Notes under the pieces: model-generated
Databases searched by the model: none
Told to the model about the DNA's origin: nothing
Seen by the model: the letters and a program-made list of their open reading frames with translations, nothing else
NCBI GenBank assembly: GCA_946902875.1
Contig: OX336341.1
Coordinates: 992,001 to 1,056,000, forward strand
Direction: 5' to 3'
Length of the DNA stretch: 64,000 bases
From: Nematopogon swammerdamellus
Lineage: Eukaryota; Arthropoda; Insecta; Lepidoptera; Adelidae
Translations under genes and position numbers: made by a program
Shown here: positions 20,546-31,955 of the stretch, in pieces
How positions within the stretch are numbered: position 1 is the stretch's first letter
Layout of the letters: each line of letters starts with the position of its first letter

Positions 20546-21229
20546 GTGGAATGTAAGTAGGTAGTAGCAAAAGAGTTGCGTGACAATTGGAGATAAAAAT
20601 AATAATAAGAATACTTATTAATACATACATATAAGTACATGCTAGTAAAATATAAGCCATACATGTTTAATACATATAAATTACTAAATATATAGAATAT
20701 TATATACAAATAAATATACATACATACATACTTGTCCATCCAGGTAAGTATGAAACAAAAGTGGTTTTTGTTTTTTAGGTTTAGGTAGGTTTTTCTTTAC
20801 ATTCTATTCTCAAAATTTTCTATTCTATAATTTTTTTAAATATAGATCTCCTAACATCATGTTGAGCACTTCACATTTTCAAGAACCAGCAGGACATCAT
20901 ATTTTGCGCAAATACATTTTGGAATTTTATACTTTGTGTTTTTATTTTCTTCACATTTCCTTTTTCAACTAAATGACAATTGAAACAACTAGCTAAGTAC
21001 TAAATCATATGTTTATTAACTTACTTACGTCCTACTTAAATAAGTAAAAAAACATACGCAAATATTCTTTGATATGTCACATTGCACGCGTCAATACTTA
21101 GAACTATATCGGCTCTAATACTGAACATTTCCAAGGCTAAGCCAAAAAATTCTACAAACAGGAAAATAAATATGTAGTTATAAATACAGTTTTGACCACC
21201 ACACAATTAATATTCTACAGTTTAGGAAT
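20546..21229. other. AT-rich DNA between convergent genes
   Basis: No exon or repeat recognised. I found no SETD3-like exon here. Confidence 0.45.
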
Positions 21230-21799
21230 GAAATAATTTGTTTATTATAAAGTAGAATAATTATCCTTACAAAAAAATGTGACAATTTACAACTAATGAG
21301 AGATTATTTTGAAGTAAATACTTTACAGGTACAAATAGCACAAGTATCCATAAGTAAACTCACACCATTAACTTTGAAATTCATTACCCCATACATTTGT
21401 TCACGCGAAAAGTTTTATCATGCTTGGAGATACAGTCTGAACGGTTTATAATTCCTGCAAAAATTTAAATTGCGAAAAAATAATCACTCATGTATTTATC
21501 CATAGAATATTAATTTGCATCAATATGCTAAAAAAAATTTAACAAAATAACATGATCACATTAGGAATTTTAACAAACATCCTCTTGCAATACACCTTCC
21601 CTGAGCAGGATTACCAACGTAAATATTGTTATTATTCAAGCACACATATTTCTCACACTAACCGCAGAAAACCCATTCTTGGGATTCACATTGCACATAT
21701 ACATTCGTCTAAGTTTACATAGGTACAGTCGGTTCCATATCGTTATCACATATCGCATGAGTTTTCTACTCAGTTGTAATGCCGCATCGTTTGAAAGTG
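21230..21799 (-). other. Probable 3' UTR of the membrane-protein gene
   Basis: AT-rich non-coding sequence directly downstream of the stop. A minus-strand AATAAA (TTTATT on +) at about 21,240-21,245 could be the polyadenylation signal, giving a 3' UTR of about 560 nt. Confidence 0.4.
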
Positions 21800-22308
21800 C
21801 TACTGGAACGGCTTGTGCAACGTATCCCACATGTAGTCTGGCGATTCCTTGCCCGTCTGTGAGTCCAGGGTGCTCATCGTGAATCCGTTCGACGAAGCCA
21901 ACATAGGACTTATACTGCGGTTACTACAGTTCCGATTTGACTTTCTGTGCTCAAATACTGGGGTCGGAATCTGTTCGCATCGAAAACTGTCCTTTCGCAG
22001 GACGTTCTTTCGACGTTCCCTCCATTTGCAACCGACGTATGTCAGTAAAAAGAGGATTGTAGCAACTCCTACTATGGTGGCACTTGCGATGGTCGCTGAT
22101 CTCACACTGCTGGGGAACCTTCCAAGAATCCCGTGCATCTCGTCTGTGTTGTGCGAGTTTTCGAACATTTTCACTTCGAGTTTCTCGTTGATCGCTTGCG
22201 CTATGTGGTTGTCCAACTCGTTCAGATGCTGTAGGTCTTCCAGGATAATCACACCGTCTCCGTCAACATCTTTTTCTGCGTAGGTTTTAGCTGTTGTCTT
22301 TGGTGTGC
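21800..22308 (-). CDS. Membrane protein of unknown family, last exon (EF-like loop, membrane span, tail)
   Basis: The acceptor is AATGTTTCAG|GCACACC (phase 1) and the stop is TAG at 21,802-21,800. It encodes proposed residues 911-1079. DVDGDGVIILED (about 924-935) fits a canonical 12-residue EF-hand loop: acidic at positions 1, 3, 5 and 12, Gly at 6 and Ile at 8. A 21-residue hydrophobic segment follows, ATIASATIVGVATILFLLTY (about 983-1002), ended by the basic stop-transfer KWRERRK. The roughly 75-residue tail is Ser/Asn/Arg-rich and ends KPFQ. With the signal peptide this predicts a type I single-pass protein with its tail in the cytosol. Calcium binding is inferred from one loop only, and a partner EF-hand was not seen. 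Confidence 0.82.
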
Positions 22309-22829
22309 CTGAAACATTGCAATAGTTTTCTAAGATACCTTTCCTAACCTTGATTCAGGTTGATTCTTATGGATAAAATGGGACCAGTGACATTTTATGG
22401 CCCTATACAAGGTGATCAAACTGGTGCAAATTCCACGGGTGCAAGCAAGATAGCGACATGCAGTTTTTTTTCAGGTTGCAGTAAGATGCATCATACGGAA
22501 ATTTGTAGATAAATTTGTTTGTAGATTTTGAGAGAATTCAATTTAAATTTTTTTATTGCAAAACTACGAATCGAAACAAAAAAAAAACCTATCGACCTAT
22601 TTATACAGAATGGATCAAAAAGGTATTGGCGAATTTGCGCCACATGCCTTACTGCTAGGGTCCATAGACCTGCTACAAGAAATGTTCCCGGGAAAAGGCG
22701 AGATATTGAATGGCCCCTTGTGATACAGAATCTGGAGCAACTCAAAAGGAACATTATTCTGGAAATTAACAATATAGGTACATAAACAACATACATATTA
22801 TGTATTGTACATACATACATACATAACTC

Positions 22830-23505
22830 ACGCTTTTGTATCCCGACAATCAGGGTAAGCAGAGTAATCGGTGTTGTGCTATAAGTTCATACATACATAG
22901 ACATGCATAACGTCACGCCTGCCTGCCTCCCAGTGGGGCATGCAAAGACAACGGACACAACCCACGCAAACAACCCACGCGCCACGATCCTGACACACTT
23001 TTGCCGCCTTTTCCACTCTCATAATGTTCTTCATACATGCTCGTCGGTTACGGGTACTATGCACCTGACCCTTTTCGAGCACATGCCCGATCTGGTCCAG
23101 GTACGTGCGTCTAGGGCGACCCTTCCCGACTCTTCCACTAACATTCGCTCCATAGATTTTTTTCATTAGTCTATCATCCATTCTACAGACACACATACTC
23201 CTCCTATTCCACACATACTCCTCTCAACGCGCGCATTTCGACATCATTTATCCTGCTCTCATGCTTCGCCTGCCATACATACCCAACTTTCACTCCCATA
23301 AGTACTCTGGTAAATTAAAGCACAACACCGACCACCACGTTTAGCACAGTATACGGACAAGATAACTATCAAGCAGCAAGTGAGGCACGAAGACCCACCT
23401 GCTGCATGACAAGTGAGAGGTGGCTAGCCTTTCGCCCTTTAGCGCGACATCTTGTCCTTATCCCTTAGTCGCCTTTTACGGCATGCACGGGGAGATATGC
23501 AGTAT
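22830..23505 (+). repeat. Repeat D, interrupted by LINE L2
   Basis: Repeat D halves (to about 22,886, and from 23,298) are split by an L2 insertion with ATAAGT on both sides. In intron 4 of the membrane-protein gene. Confidence 0.75.
22887..23297 (-). repeat. LINE L2 3' end with coding remnant
   Basis: 5'-truncated, 411 bp. The minus strand codes a LINE C-terminal segment (DDRLMKKIYGANVSGRVGKG, then RPRRTYLDQIGHVLEKGQVH and STRNRRACMKNIMRVEKAAK) followed by a UTR and a TATG-type tail. Target duplication ATAAGT (22,881-22,886 and 23,298-23,303). Confidence 0.8.
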
Positions 23506-23824
23506 ATTATGTATCGTATACTGACAATATAAATGTTTCGCAGAGTTTTCCAAATTCAGCGACTTCGGTTTCAAGAGCGCCAAGCAGCCAAGGGATGTCA
23601 TTTAAACAACATTATTTTTAAATCGTTCAATTTCCAAGGTTTATTATTTTTAATACAAATAGAAAATGGTTCCGTACCGCTAAAGGCCGAGAGGACTGGA
23701 GGAAAATTGGATAGGTAGGTATATTTAGCAGAACGTATATACACGCTGGTTGGCTGACTGATTGACTGACATGCTTAAAAAGCATCATGAATTGCAAATA
23801 TATCAAATGTGCCTTACTGCGTAC

Positions 23825-24403
23825 CTTGAGTGGTTGAAATTATATTTGTTTGCTGTAGCTTCTCCTCAGGTCTTTGAAAATCAGTCGGGATGCTCGAAGT
23901 AGACTCCGGTTTTTTGGCTGCGACCATGGACCGACCTTCTCGAAAATTATCCTCAGTTGTATTTAAGCTCATGATTGATGTGAAGTATGCTGTCCCTTCC
24001 GAGTCTTTCTTGATGTTTTTCCCTTCATATTTTGCTTTGCTATTCGAAATATCATTAAACAATGCTACAATTCCAAGATTTTCTCCATTCTCGTGTATGT
24101 TTCTTCCGTAATCTACTATCAAGGGTATATTTGTAAATTGAGCTGCATATGGATTTTGCGTTACCACTTTTACAGCAGGGTCATGATGATTGGCTTCAAG
24201 TAAAGCTCTTAACGGGTAAGTCTCCTTGGAAATAGGTTCGATTAAAGATTTAGAGAGAAATGGTTCAGGAGGGTTGGGCTCGCGTGAAGCGTTGTGGAAA
24301 ATGTCAGCCAAATGAATCTGGCTAGATCCTCTTTCGCGGTGTTCCACCAGTTCGTTAATGGTCATATTTCGCTCTGAAAGTATCTTCGCTAAGCGTGCAC
24401 CTC
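23825..24403 (-). CDS. Membrane protein of unknown family, exon 4
   Basis: The acceptor is TTTTCAG|GAGGTG and the donor is CTCAAG|GTACGC, both phase 1. It has 192 whole codons (proposed residues 719-910) and a 121-bp upstream intron. It starts with GARLAKILSERNMTINELVE, a second copy of the exon 3 leucine motif. IHLADIF comes next, then Ser/Thr/Asn-rich sequence with several N-x-S/T sequons. Splicing to exon 5 is in frame across a 1.5-kb intron. Confidence 0.8.
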
Positions 24404-24524
24404 CTGAAAACATAAAAAATTAAAATAATCTTGGGCATTGTACGTAACCTTGCTAAAATTCAGTTAAATATGGTGACTTTAAAAGCTAATAGCTCCACGA
24501 AATCATAAATAAATATGATCTTAC

Positions 24525-25812
24525 CATGCATGTCCTTAAAAACTTCAAGAATTTCTTCCTTTGCACTCTCCTCGGTCGTCACAGATGGTATAGTATTTTT
24601 CACGATTGTAGAGATTCTGTGCCTCACGGTTGTGTATTTCGGTAATTTGATTTCGAATTTCCTTATGATTTCTTTTACAGGTTTGTCTCTATTTGGTACT
24701 ATGTTGTCAGCCTCAAGGTCTTCAAAATTATCGGTAAACAAATCAGGTAGATCTGTAGTGGTAGTAGTAGTTGTTGTAGGCGATGGGGTGGATTGTATTT
24801 TAGTTATGAATTCGGATGCTGAAACAAGATTAGCCATTCCAAAAAGATCTTGCACTGCTATCTCTTCAGCATTGGTAGGTATGACTGTTTTGTTACGCAA
24901 CTTCTTTTTCAACTGTCGGTTGCTTTGAGCTTGTCGTCGTAACTCTGAATTGGTCGCTAAAAGCCTAGGCCTAAGGGCAGGTATTAGTAGCTTAGATTTC
25001 TCAATTTCATTGCCCTCAACCTTTATTTCCTTTATCTCTGACGGCTCGGTTTGTTCTTCCGGTTTAACGGTTAGAGGTTCTTTCGATGTCGTAGTGAGGA
25101 TAGTAGTAGTTATATCTTCTGTGGTCGCCGGAGCATCAGTATTAGCTATAGTGGTCGGTTCTTCGTCTGCTTTTTTAGTAGTTGCGTTGATATTTTCAGA
25201 ATCTATGAGGTTTTCTTTTTCGTGTGACGGTTTTGGTTCGCTAGTGGTGGTCGCATTTTCTCTTCTCCTCGCATGCGAGGACGCGTAATTGTATTGTGGT
25301 CGTATTCTTAACGTTGTACTTTCTACGTGTGGGTTTCGTATTCTCTTTCTTATGTTTCTACGAGACCCCGAAGGCGGCAGGCGGCGTCTCGGGAATTCAT
25401 TCGTGCGATTGTCTTTTGTGTCCGACTCTGCCTCTGGCTGATCTTCATCTTTGCTCTTGTTATTGGTGACTGATGGAAGTCTTCTTGTTAAAGGCTTAAT
25501 TGACAATAATTGTTCCGGAGCAGTATTGTCTGGAGTGCTTATAGTTTCGTCATTGCTTCTTGAATCCCTTGTATCGTGTTTCTCTTCAGTGTGAACATGG
25601 TCGGATTTTTGATTGGCTACACTATCCTCTTTGTAGGTATCCTCCGCTGGGACGGCGATGCTGTCTGATTTCAGCGCGGAGATTGCATTTTGTTTACCGT
25701 TTAATAAATCGGAGAGTGATAGATTCCGTTGCTGCAGCAGCTCGCTTAGACTGAGCCCGCCAGATTGCTTGAGAAGCTCTTTAATTAAAGACTTTTCCCC
25801 TGTCGTTTGATC
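24525..25812 (-). CDS. Membrane protein of unknown family, exon 3
   Basis: The acceptor is ATTTGCAG|GATCAA (phase 0) and the donor is CATG|GTAAGA (phase 1). It has 429 codons (proposed residues 289-717), separated from exon 2 by an 82-bp intron. It opens with a leucine-rich pair of motifs, SLSELLQQRNLSLSDLLNGK, preceded by LIKELLKQ. A related motif recurs in exon 4 (LAKILSERNMTINELVEH). The remainder is rich in Thr, Glu, Asp and Pro, with runs such as PSPTTTTTTTT. It resembles a glycosylated extracellular stalk. The short leucine motifs look like repeated amphipathic helices and may be the functional units. Confidence 0.8.
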
Positions 25813-25894
25813 CTGCAAATAAAATTAGAATAGATTAGGTCCATTCCGTAATGTATCCCACAAATACATAAATTTAGATAGAAATGTGTTGTAC

Positions 25895-26587
25895 CTGTTT
25901 TCTCGCCAGTGAATAGGGGACTCTGTAAGACTTATCATGTTTTTCACTAGTAGTAATTTCATCTGTATAAGTTTCCTGTACTTCTCTGTGTTCTGGGGCC
26001 AATCTGTCGACAGATTTATGTGATTCGGATCGACTATCTCTCTGCTTCTGATCCATAAGGCCCGCAATCGCATCGTCTATTGTGATTTGGTCATCGTTTG
26101 CTTCGTCTAAATAAGTGTCAGTATGCGTTTCGGTGTTATGAATGTGGTAATGTTCTCGGTTGACGCTCGTGATATGTTCTTGAGGAATGGTTGACAATTC
26201 CTCGCCATTTGCTTGATCGTCTGGTTCAGCAGTACTAACGGGGCGTACTTTCCTTCTATGTCCTCGTCTTCTAAGAGGTCTCTGCTGTTCTTGGAACTCG
26301 TCGTTCCATCGATTTGGGGTTCTTCCGTCTGGTCTCTTTCGCCTCCTTCTCTGGGGCTCGGGACTTTCTAGTGTGAGGTCAGATTCTTGGTATGGGGTTA
26401 CTACGTACGACCTGTGTTCTTCCGGGACAAGGTCGTCAGAGTTCTCTTGTTGCTGGGGTCTTCTCTTCCGCTTTCTGCCTGGTCTCCGTCGCTTGGGTGG
26501 CTCCAGGGGCGAGATCTCGACACCCCACTCGTCAACGGGCTCCGGCTGCTGCTCCATCATCGGCTGAACTTCAATAGCCCGCCACGA
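25895..26587 (-). CDS. Membrane protein of unknown family, exon 2
   Basis: The acceptor is CATTTCCAG|TCGTGG and the donor is AAACAG|GTACAA, both phase 0 (231 codons, proposed residues 58-288). The sequence is hydrophilic and low in complexity. It has proline/glutamate-rich stretches and several arginine/lysine clusters (KRRRPGRKRKRR, RRRRKR, RRRGHRRK) that could be nuclear-type signals or furin-type processing sites, and an acidic DEANDDQITIDDAIAGLMDQ patch near the end. No catalytic motif is seen. With a signal peptide upstream, proprotein processing is more plausible than nuclear import, but this is inference. The family is not recognised. Confidence 0.75.
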
Positions 26588-27843
26588 CTGGAAATGAGAA
26601 AACATTTGCTGTTAGTTGAGACGTTGGCTTGGAAACACTATTTAATGGGTAATACATGTGCTTGAAATTATAATTTAAATTACGAATCCAGGGATTATTA
26701 ATTACTCGTGTCAACTCTTGGCTTTCTTTCAGTATTTTTCGTCACGTATTATAAATAAACTAAGGATTTTGGATTTAGTTAGTTATTATTTGAGCATTTG
26801 TTGGTTCCGTATTGTAGGTGTTCGTTCGAGGTGGTGGACAAAAAACAACCAGTTTGAATTACGTCTCTGGCTAAAACTCATTTCTAAAATTCATGGCATT
26901 CGTGCTCATGGTTAACACCATTAGCAGAGAGTAGACTGTGAAAGTATTAGATAGAGCACTCGCATTATTCCATTGCCTTACTTACCGACTGTATACACAA
27001 ATCAGTCACCTATCATAACGGTTTTAATTTATTAACGAATTTCATCAGAAAATCTAGAATAATCTAGATGCTACTATGATCGAACTGTGATACCTTATTT
27101 CGAGCTACGCACGAACGTACAAGTACATGTAGCTCGAAATACCTAAATAAAATGAAAAACTAATCGTGCGACGAGTTTTCTTTAATTAGCGATTCCTAGT
27201 CCAGTATCTAAAGCATTCCGCTCGTTTCCTGCAACTTGCAGCACTTTAGAAACTACCGCGCATATCTCGCGACTAGTTTGTCGGGAAGTGCATCTGGTCT
27301 TATGTCTCGTCTACTGCGTGCCGCGTATGATACGCGCGCAGTTGGGAGAAATCTCGTCCAGTCTTTCGGGTTTGTGTTGCGTTGCGTTGCGACTGTATGC
27401 GTTTTGGATTTTCTCCGCTCTTTTTTTCTGTATCGCAGACAGTACTCATTGCTCACTGCTCAGTGTTGTCAGTATTGACATGATTTATAGTAATGATTAC
27501 TTTCATGCTAGAAGATGACGTCACGGCAACGACCACGGCACTGCAGCAGGACAATCAAAAATTGTTGAATCCTTTTGCATTCAACGACGACGGTAAAGGC
27601 ATGGCGTCACGCCATTTTCATCAATGTTTGTCCCCACTACTGCCGCCGCCGCCGTGCCTTGGTCGTGCCATTGTCTTTTCCGTGCCGTTACCTTCTAGGT
27701 CGCAAGAGACTAATTTCCAAAAGATTGTTTTTTAAATATTAAAAATGTAAGGTGGACCTTCATTTAATCGTGCGCGGGTTTCACTACATAGCTTGGTTGG
27801 GTAAAGCGTGCAGTGGTCTGGAAAATATTTGAATAATAGGAAT
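26588..27843 (-). other. Start of large intron 1, mostly unassigned
   Basis: Contains one hairpin (ATTTCGAGCTAC and its complement, about 27,098-27,141) and a moderately GC-rich stretch at 27,250-27,420. Short frames there on both strands lack support. Confidence 0.4.
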
Positions 27844-27998
27844 GTCAGCATCGGTAGCTCAGTGGTGCGGTCGGTGACTGTTATTAAGCAACCATGGGAG
27901 CGGTCAGTACATGGATGGGTGACCGCTCGACCGTTGGAGGCTGACCGTGGTTCGGATTCCACGTAAAACTGTAGGTCCCTTCCCTTCATACCTTACTT
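27844..27998 (+). repeat. SINE A head and early body, 3'-deleted
   Basis: Has the tRNA/5S-like head but stops before the body is complete, the reverse of the usual 5' truncation. It is probably a deletion product. Confidence 0.75.
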
Positions 27999-28029
27999 AC
28001 GAGTTAATCAAACAACACGTAATGACGAA

Positions 28030-28296
28030 ATACGACAAAGAACCAGTCGACATTGTTAGCTGAAGTGGCAGTGGGGTGGGCACATGTGCCGCAGACCCGA
28101 TAACCGCTGGGGTAGAAGTGTGCTCGAATGGAGGCCACGTACAAGCAAACGTAGCGTGGGACGCCCCCCGGCTAGGTGGACAGACGATCTAGAAAAGGTA
28201 GCCGGGAGTGGTTGGATGAGAAGAGCGAAAGACCGCGCGCTGTGGCATGCCTTGGGAGAGGCCTATATCCAGCAGTGGACCATTGGGCTGTTGACG
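28030..28296 (+). repeat. LINE L7 3' coding end
   Basis: Reads MCRRPDNRWGRSVLEWRPRT, then KRSVGRPPARWTDDLEKVAG and RAKDRALWHALGEAYIQQWT, a common C-terminal segment of moth RTE-like LINEs. Confidence 0.75.
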
Positions 28297-28302
28297 AATC
28301 AA

Positions 28303-28329
28303 CCAAAGAGTTTGTAACAAACTCTTTGG
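28303..28329. mobile_element. 27-bp perfect palindrome with 6-bp flanking duplication
   Basis: CCAAAGAGTTTGT, central A, then the exact complement. AATCAA flanks both sides (28,297-28,302 and 28,330-28,335). Inserted at the end of the LINE L7 fragment. Same 13-bp ends as 4,445-4,511. Confidence 0.7.
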
Positions 28330-28687
28330 AATCAACCAATGACAATTATTTCCTAATTTAACATTCCGCCAAAGAATAAGGAGTTCTCACACGACGCGAC
28401 GGCGACAGCGGCGCCTGCGCACCGCGTGAGGATAAATAAATAATTATATCTGCTCCAGTTATCAACATTCGATGCATTGTTTGGAAATTGCGCACGCAAG
28501 TAAAAACTGGCGTGCGAGTTGCCGAACAATGCACTTTCGTGCAAGCGAATGTGTAGGAAAAACTAGCGAATGTTGCAATGCGACAGTGTAACGGGTCACG
28601 TGATGTCACGCTCGCGATTCAATATTACTCGTACATAATATACATAACATTGCCTACATACCTATGCGTTGGTTGAAATTCTGGTTG

Positions 28688-28737
28688 AAAATCCGTGAAA
28701 ACCAGGAAGGGTTTTCTTCCTGGTTTTCACGGATTTT
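28688..28737. repeat. Perfect 22-bp-arm hairpin
   Basis: AAAATCCGTGAAAACCAGGAAG is broken here for length: the arms are 28,688-28,709 and 28,716-28,737 around a 6-base loop. No flanking duplication. Confidence 0.75.
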
Positions 28738-28904
28738 AATATTTAAATATTTTAAAGAGAAAATTACAAAGGTAAACTATTACCTACACGTCTTAACAAG
28801 AACTTAATGGTTCTTTTATGAATGTTTTCGATTTTTATGTTGCCTTTCCCCTTTATATCTTAGTCGTGTAGTAGAAATATTTATGTTTGTATGTGTTGGT
28901 GAGT

Positions 28905-29170
28905 GGTAAGCGGCGGGTAGCCGACGCCCAGATCAGAACACTCGTCTGGGCGCCGGCTTCTCTTGCGAGAGGTCCGAGGTTCGAATCCAACCGGCGGCGT
29001 GCACCAATGAATTATTTTCTGATTTGAAAAAAATTACGTGCATACCTTCACCCACAGCTCCGTGGTTCGGATTCCATGTAAAAATGTAGGTCCACTGGGT
29101 TGACTGGAGGAAATTGCCTAAGGCAATAAGCCCTCCCTTGCCACACATTAAGTGGCATATTTTATATAAT
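28905..29170 (+). repeat. SINE E with altered A-box region
   Basis: B box GGTTCGAATCC and body are intact. The A-box side is replaced by an inverted pair (GACGCCCAG / CTGGGCG), so the promoter may be dead. Confidence 0.75.
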
Positions 29171-29715
29171 AGTAATAGTATATGTTCAGGTGCTTTCATA
29201 TAGCTTACATGTATATTATCTGGTTTGCATTTATGTTTTATTTACATCTTTAAATTTGTATAAATCTTCTTAACGTAGGTATTTCTAATTTATGCTCTGC
29301 CACTCCGCACCTTTCGTGATATACCAAGGTATGCTCGAAGAGAACGATAATGGCGTTATACCTGATTTTGCAATTATTTGGTTTAAGTGTAATACCCATT
29401 TCCTTGTAGGGATTTTGTATATTGAGAAAGTAGTCTGATGCAGTCTCGATTTAAAGTGTTGTATGTGTAGGTAGTGTACGGTATTTATGGGCATGGAGCA
29501 TGGCTGGGGCGTTGCATAGCAATATTGCTTGCATTATTTATAGAGGTACTTAGCGTCATCGTCGCACGCGCATGGCTGATCGTTCAGCTCGCGCATACTA
29601 CAGTAGAAAGTGCCTTGAACATAGTTCTTAGTAAATTAAGCGGCGACAATCTACTCACACATTGTGATCATTCGCTGTTTTATTATTTGTCGTTTTGTCT
29701 CTATAGGTATTTGAT

Positions 29716-29972
29716 TACTAGCTTTATCCCGCGGCTTCGCGCGCGTAAAATTCGTATTTAAAAGGAAGAAAGTAAGTAAGCCCGCTATACCGTACCTTTA
29801 TTTCGGCGCGCGGAACAATTCGGTTTGTATGAGAGCTACATCTTAGCGTAACCGGAACTGAATTGTATTTAGCCTATCCTATGTCACGTATAGTTAAATG
29901 TGCTTGTACTAAGTTTAATCGAATTCGGATGATCGGTTTAAGAGTTATGGAGGAACACACATACCTACCGTA
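29716..29972 (+). repeat. Repeat L3 copy
   Basis: Starts ACTAGCTTTATCCCGCGGCT and ends ATCGGTTTAAGAGTTATGGA. Opposite orientation to 462-822. Confidence 0.6.
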
Positions 29973-30300
29973 CCGTGTGGGGCCGGTACCTTAAAAGAAT
30001 AGCCCCGCTGCATCTCTCCCCGTGTATGTCGTAAAAGGCGACTAAGGGATATAACTCCCTTCTTATATTACTAGGTGGTAGGGTTTAACCCGCCCGGGTT
30101 GGTACCACCGCACTGAATGAAAGGTCGGTCGAAACGACTATGTAAATAGTTTGTGTTTTCCGTCCAGTTCAGTGTAGCCGGCACGACCGAAGGGAGGTAC
30201 TGACGTGGCACCAAGTTCACCCGGTGTTATGGGCTGACATCACGGATGTTGTAGGTGATGTAGCCAACCGTGTCAGTTTCCATAAAAAAAAAAAAAAAAA
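29973..30300 (+). repeat. SINE C, full length
   Basis: Intact head, body and about 17-base poly(A). Confidence 0.85.
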
Positions 30301-30423
30301 TCCTACATACATACAGAAAAAAATCTAAAAACCGCAATTTAGTTTTAGTATCATACATAGAGTCTAAAAACGTAATATCTCATAGTAAAACTTACTCCAT
30401 GACCACCCCTTACAGAATTATTA

Positions 30424-30575
30424 TTCATCATCATCATCATCATCATCATCAGCCTGTATCGGTCCACTGCTGGACATAGGCCTCTCCCAAGGCACGCCAC
30501 CACACGCGGTCTTCCGCTCTTCTCATCCATCCACTCCCGGCTACCTTTTTTAGGTCATCTGTCCACCTAGCATTT
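30424..30575 (-). repeat. LINE L7 3' end with ATC microsatellite
   Basis: Minus-strand LINE end (CCACTGCTGGACATAGGCCT) with an ATC/GAT tail of about nine units. Confidence 0.75.
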
Positions 30576-30999
30576 ATTATTATTATTAGTATTGATTAAA
30601 TATGTACTTACTATGAAAACAAAGTCAGTTATGACAAAAGAATAAAATAATGTTTTCCATATAATTTATCAGATATATCAACAGTCAAGGTGACCTTTTT
30701 GTGAAACTTTCAAAATATAGAGCGGTCCATTATCCAGCGTGAACGCAGGACAATGGACCATATAATTTTTCATTATTTTCCTTGGTGTCTATCTATAGTA
30801 GTAAAGACGACGATTTCATTAATCAAAAGCGTGGCAAGGTCATCGCCCTCGAGTCACACTGGCATCTGAACCCCTCCACGGATTGTGAGATCATCTTAAC
30901 CCGCCACTAACCCGAGTGCACCAGCCTTGCGGCCATAGCACCCGCACAGCGCCGCGACCTCATCATGGTTAGATCAGTCAGATCAGAACATAAATACGC
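30576..30999. other. Unassigned intronic DNA
   Basis: Nothing recognised. Confidence 0.35.
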
Positions 31000-31308
31000 C
31001 GCCGTCCCCTTTCCACCTCCGCACAAGGCGCACTGGGCAGGGATTGCATCCCTATAATCTGGCCTTACCGCGGATGCGTAGCAATCGGTTCTGCAGATCT
31101 TCGTTCACAGAACCGGTAAACTCGGAACGCTCTCCCTGCCCAAAGGTTTCCCCCCAAGTACAGTCTCGGGTCCTTCAAGAGAGGCGTGAATAGGCACCTG
31201 TCAGGCCGGCATGGCATTCACAACCCCCGCGTACGACCGAATGTCCATGAGCGTCGTTAGATACCTTATGGGTGGCTCGGGGCCACATGTCGGGATTTCT
31301 ATAAAAAA
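31000..31308 (+). repeat. LINE L1 3' end, decayed
   Basis: Same 3' part as 54,722-55,118, with frameshifts and a poly(A) end. Confidence 0.75.
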
Positions 31309-31532
31309 AACATGTGTCAAGCGAAATTTTAAGTCGATTCGTAGATTTAATATCGGCATTATTTATTCAATCTACAAATCTAAATGTCCGAAATTTATTT
31401 GAACACATCGGCAGAATTGGCGACAGGCTTAATCAGCACCTTACCGGGAGCCGTGAGTTCTGGTCTCTCGCCGAGTCTGTCGAGTCAAATTTTTGCCGCT
31501 CCTCTCTTCCACCTCTGCTCTAAGTGCCCTGC

Positions 31533-31578
31533 AGTCTGACAGAATCTGCCTAGGGAGCCAGGCAGATTCTGTCAGACT
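31533..31578. repeat. Perfect 19-bp-arm hairpin
   Basis: AGTCTGACAGAATCTGCCT and its exact complement around an 8-base loop. No clear flanking duplication. Confidence 0.75.
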
Positions 31579-31849
31579 CCTATGCCGATTGAAATATTAT
31601 AAAATGGGCTGCGAACTCTCATTCTGGCGAGTTTATTGATTAGTTCTGATCAGTTCTTACCGATCTAATCCAACGTGTCATTAGTCGGTGCAGTGGAGAA
31701 AGTCGACTGCATTGTTGTCGTCGGTAGTTATCGACTGCAACTACTCTCCTCTGAGTTACGTGCAGCCTGCTTAGTGAGTTTTCAATGTAGAGGCAACTAG
31801 CAAATTGGTTTGAGGGAAAGTTCCTAGATAGTTTTTATTTATTATGACC

Positions 31850-31955
31850 AAAAGACCGGAAGACCGCGTGTGGTGGCGTGCCTTGGGAGAGGCCTATGTC
31901 CAGCAGTGGACCGATACAGGCTGATGATGATGATGACGATGATGATGATGACCAA
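31850..31955 (+). repeat. LINE L7 3' end with GAT microsatellite
   Basis: Opposite in orientation to the copy at 30,424-30,575. Confidence 0.7.

Noticed and set aside
22879..23214. Host gene exon on the minus strand
   Set aside because: The peptide is the C-terminal end of LINE L2, with poly-repeat tail and target duplication.
23890..25754. Several plus-strand frames (23,890; 24,515; 24,950; 25,560) overlapping the membrane-protein exons
   Set aside because: They are antisense shadows of the minus-strand coding exons, which have matched splice sites and phases.
30270..30479. Small protein with a histidine run
   Set aside because: The run is translation of an ATC microsatellite at a LINE end, and the rest spans a SINE poly(A).
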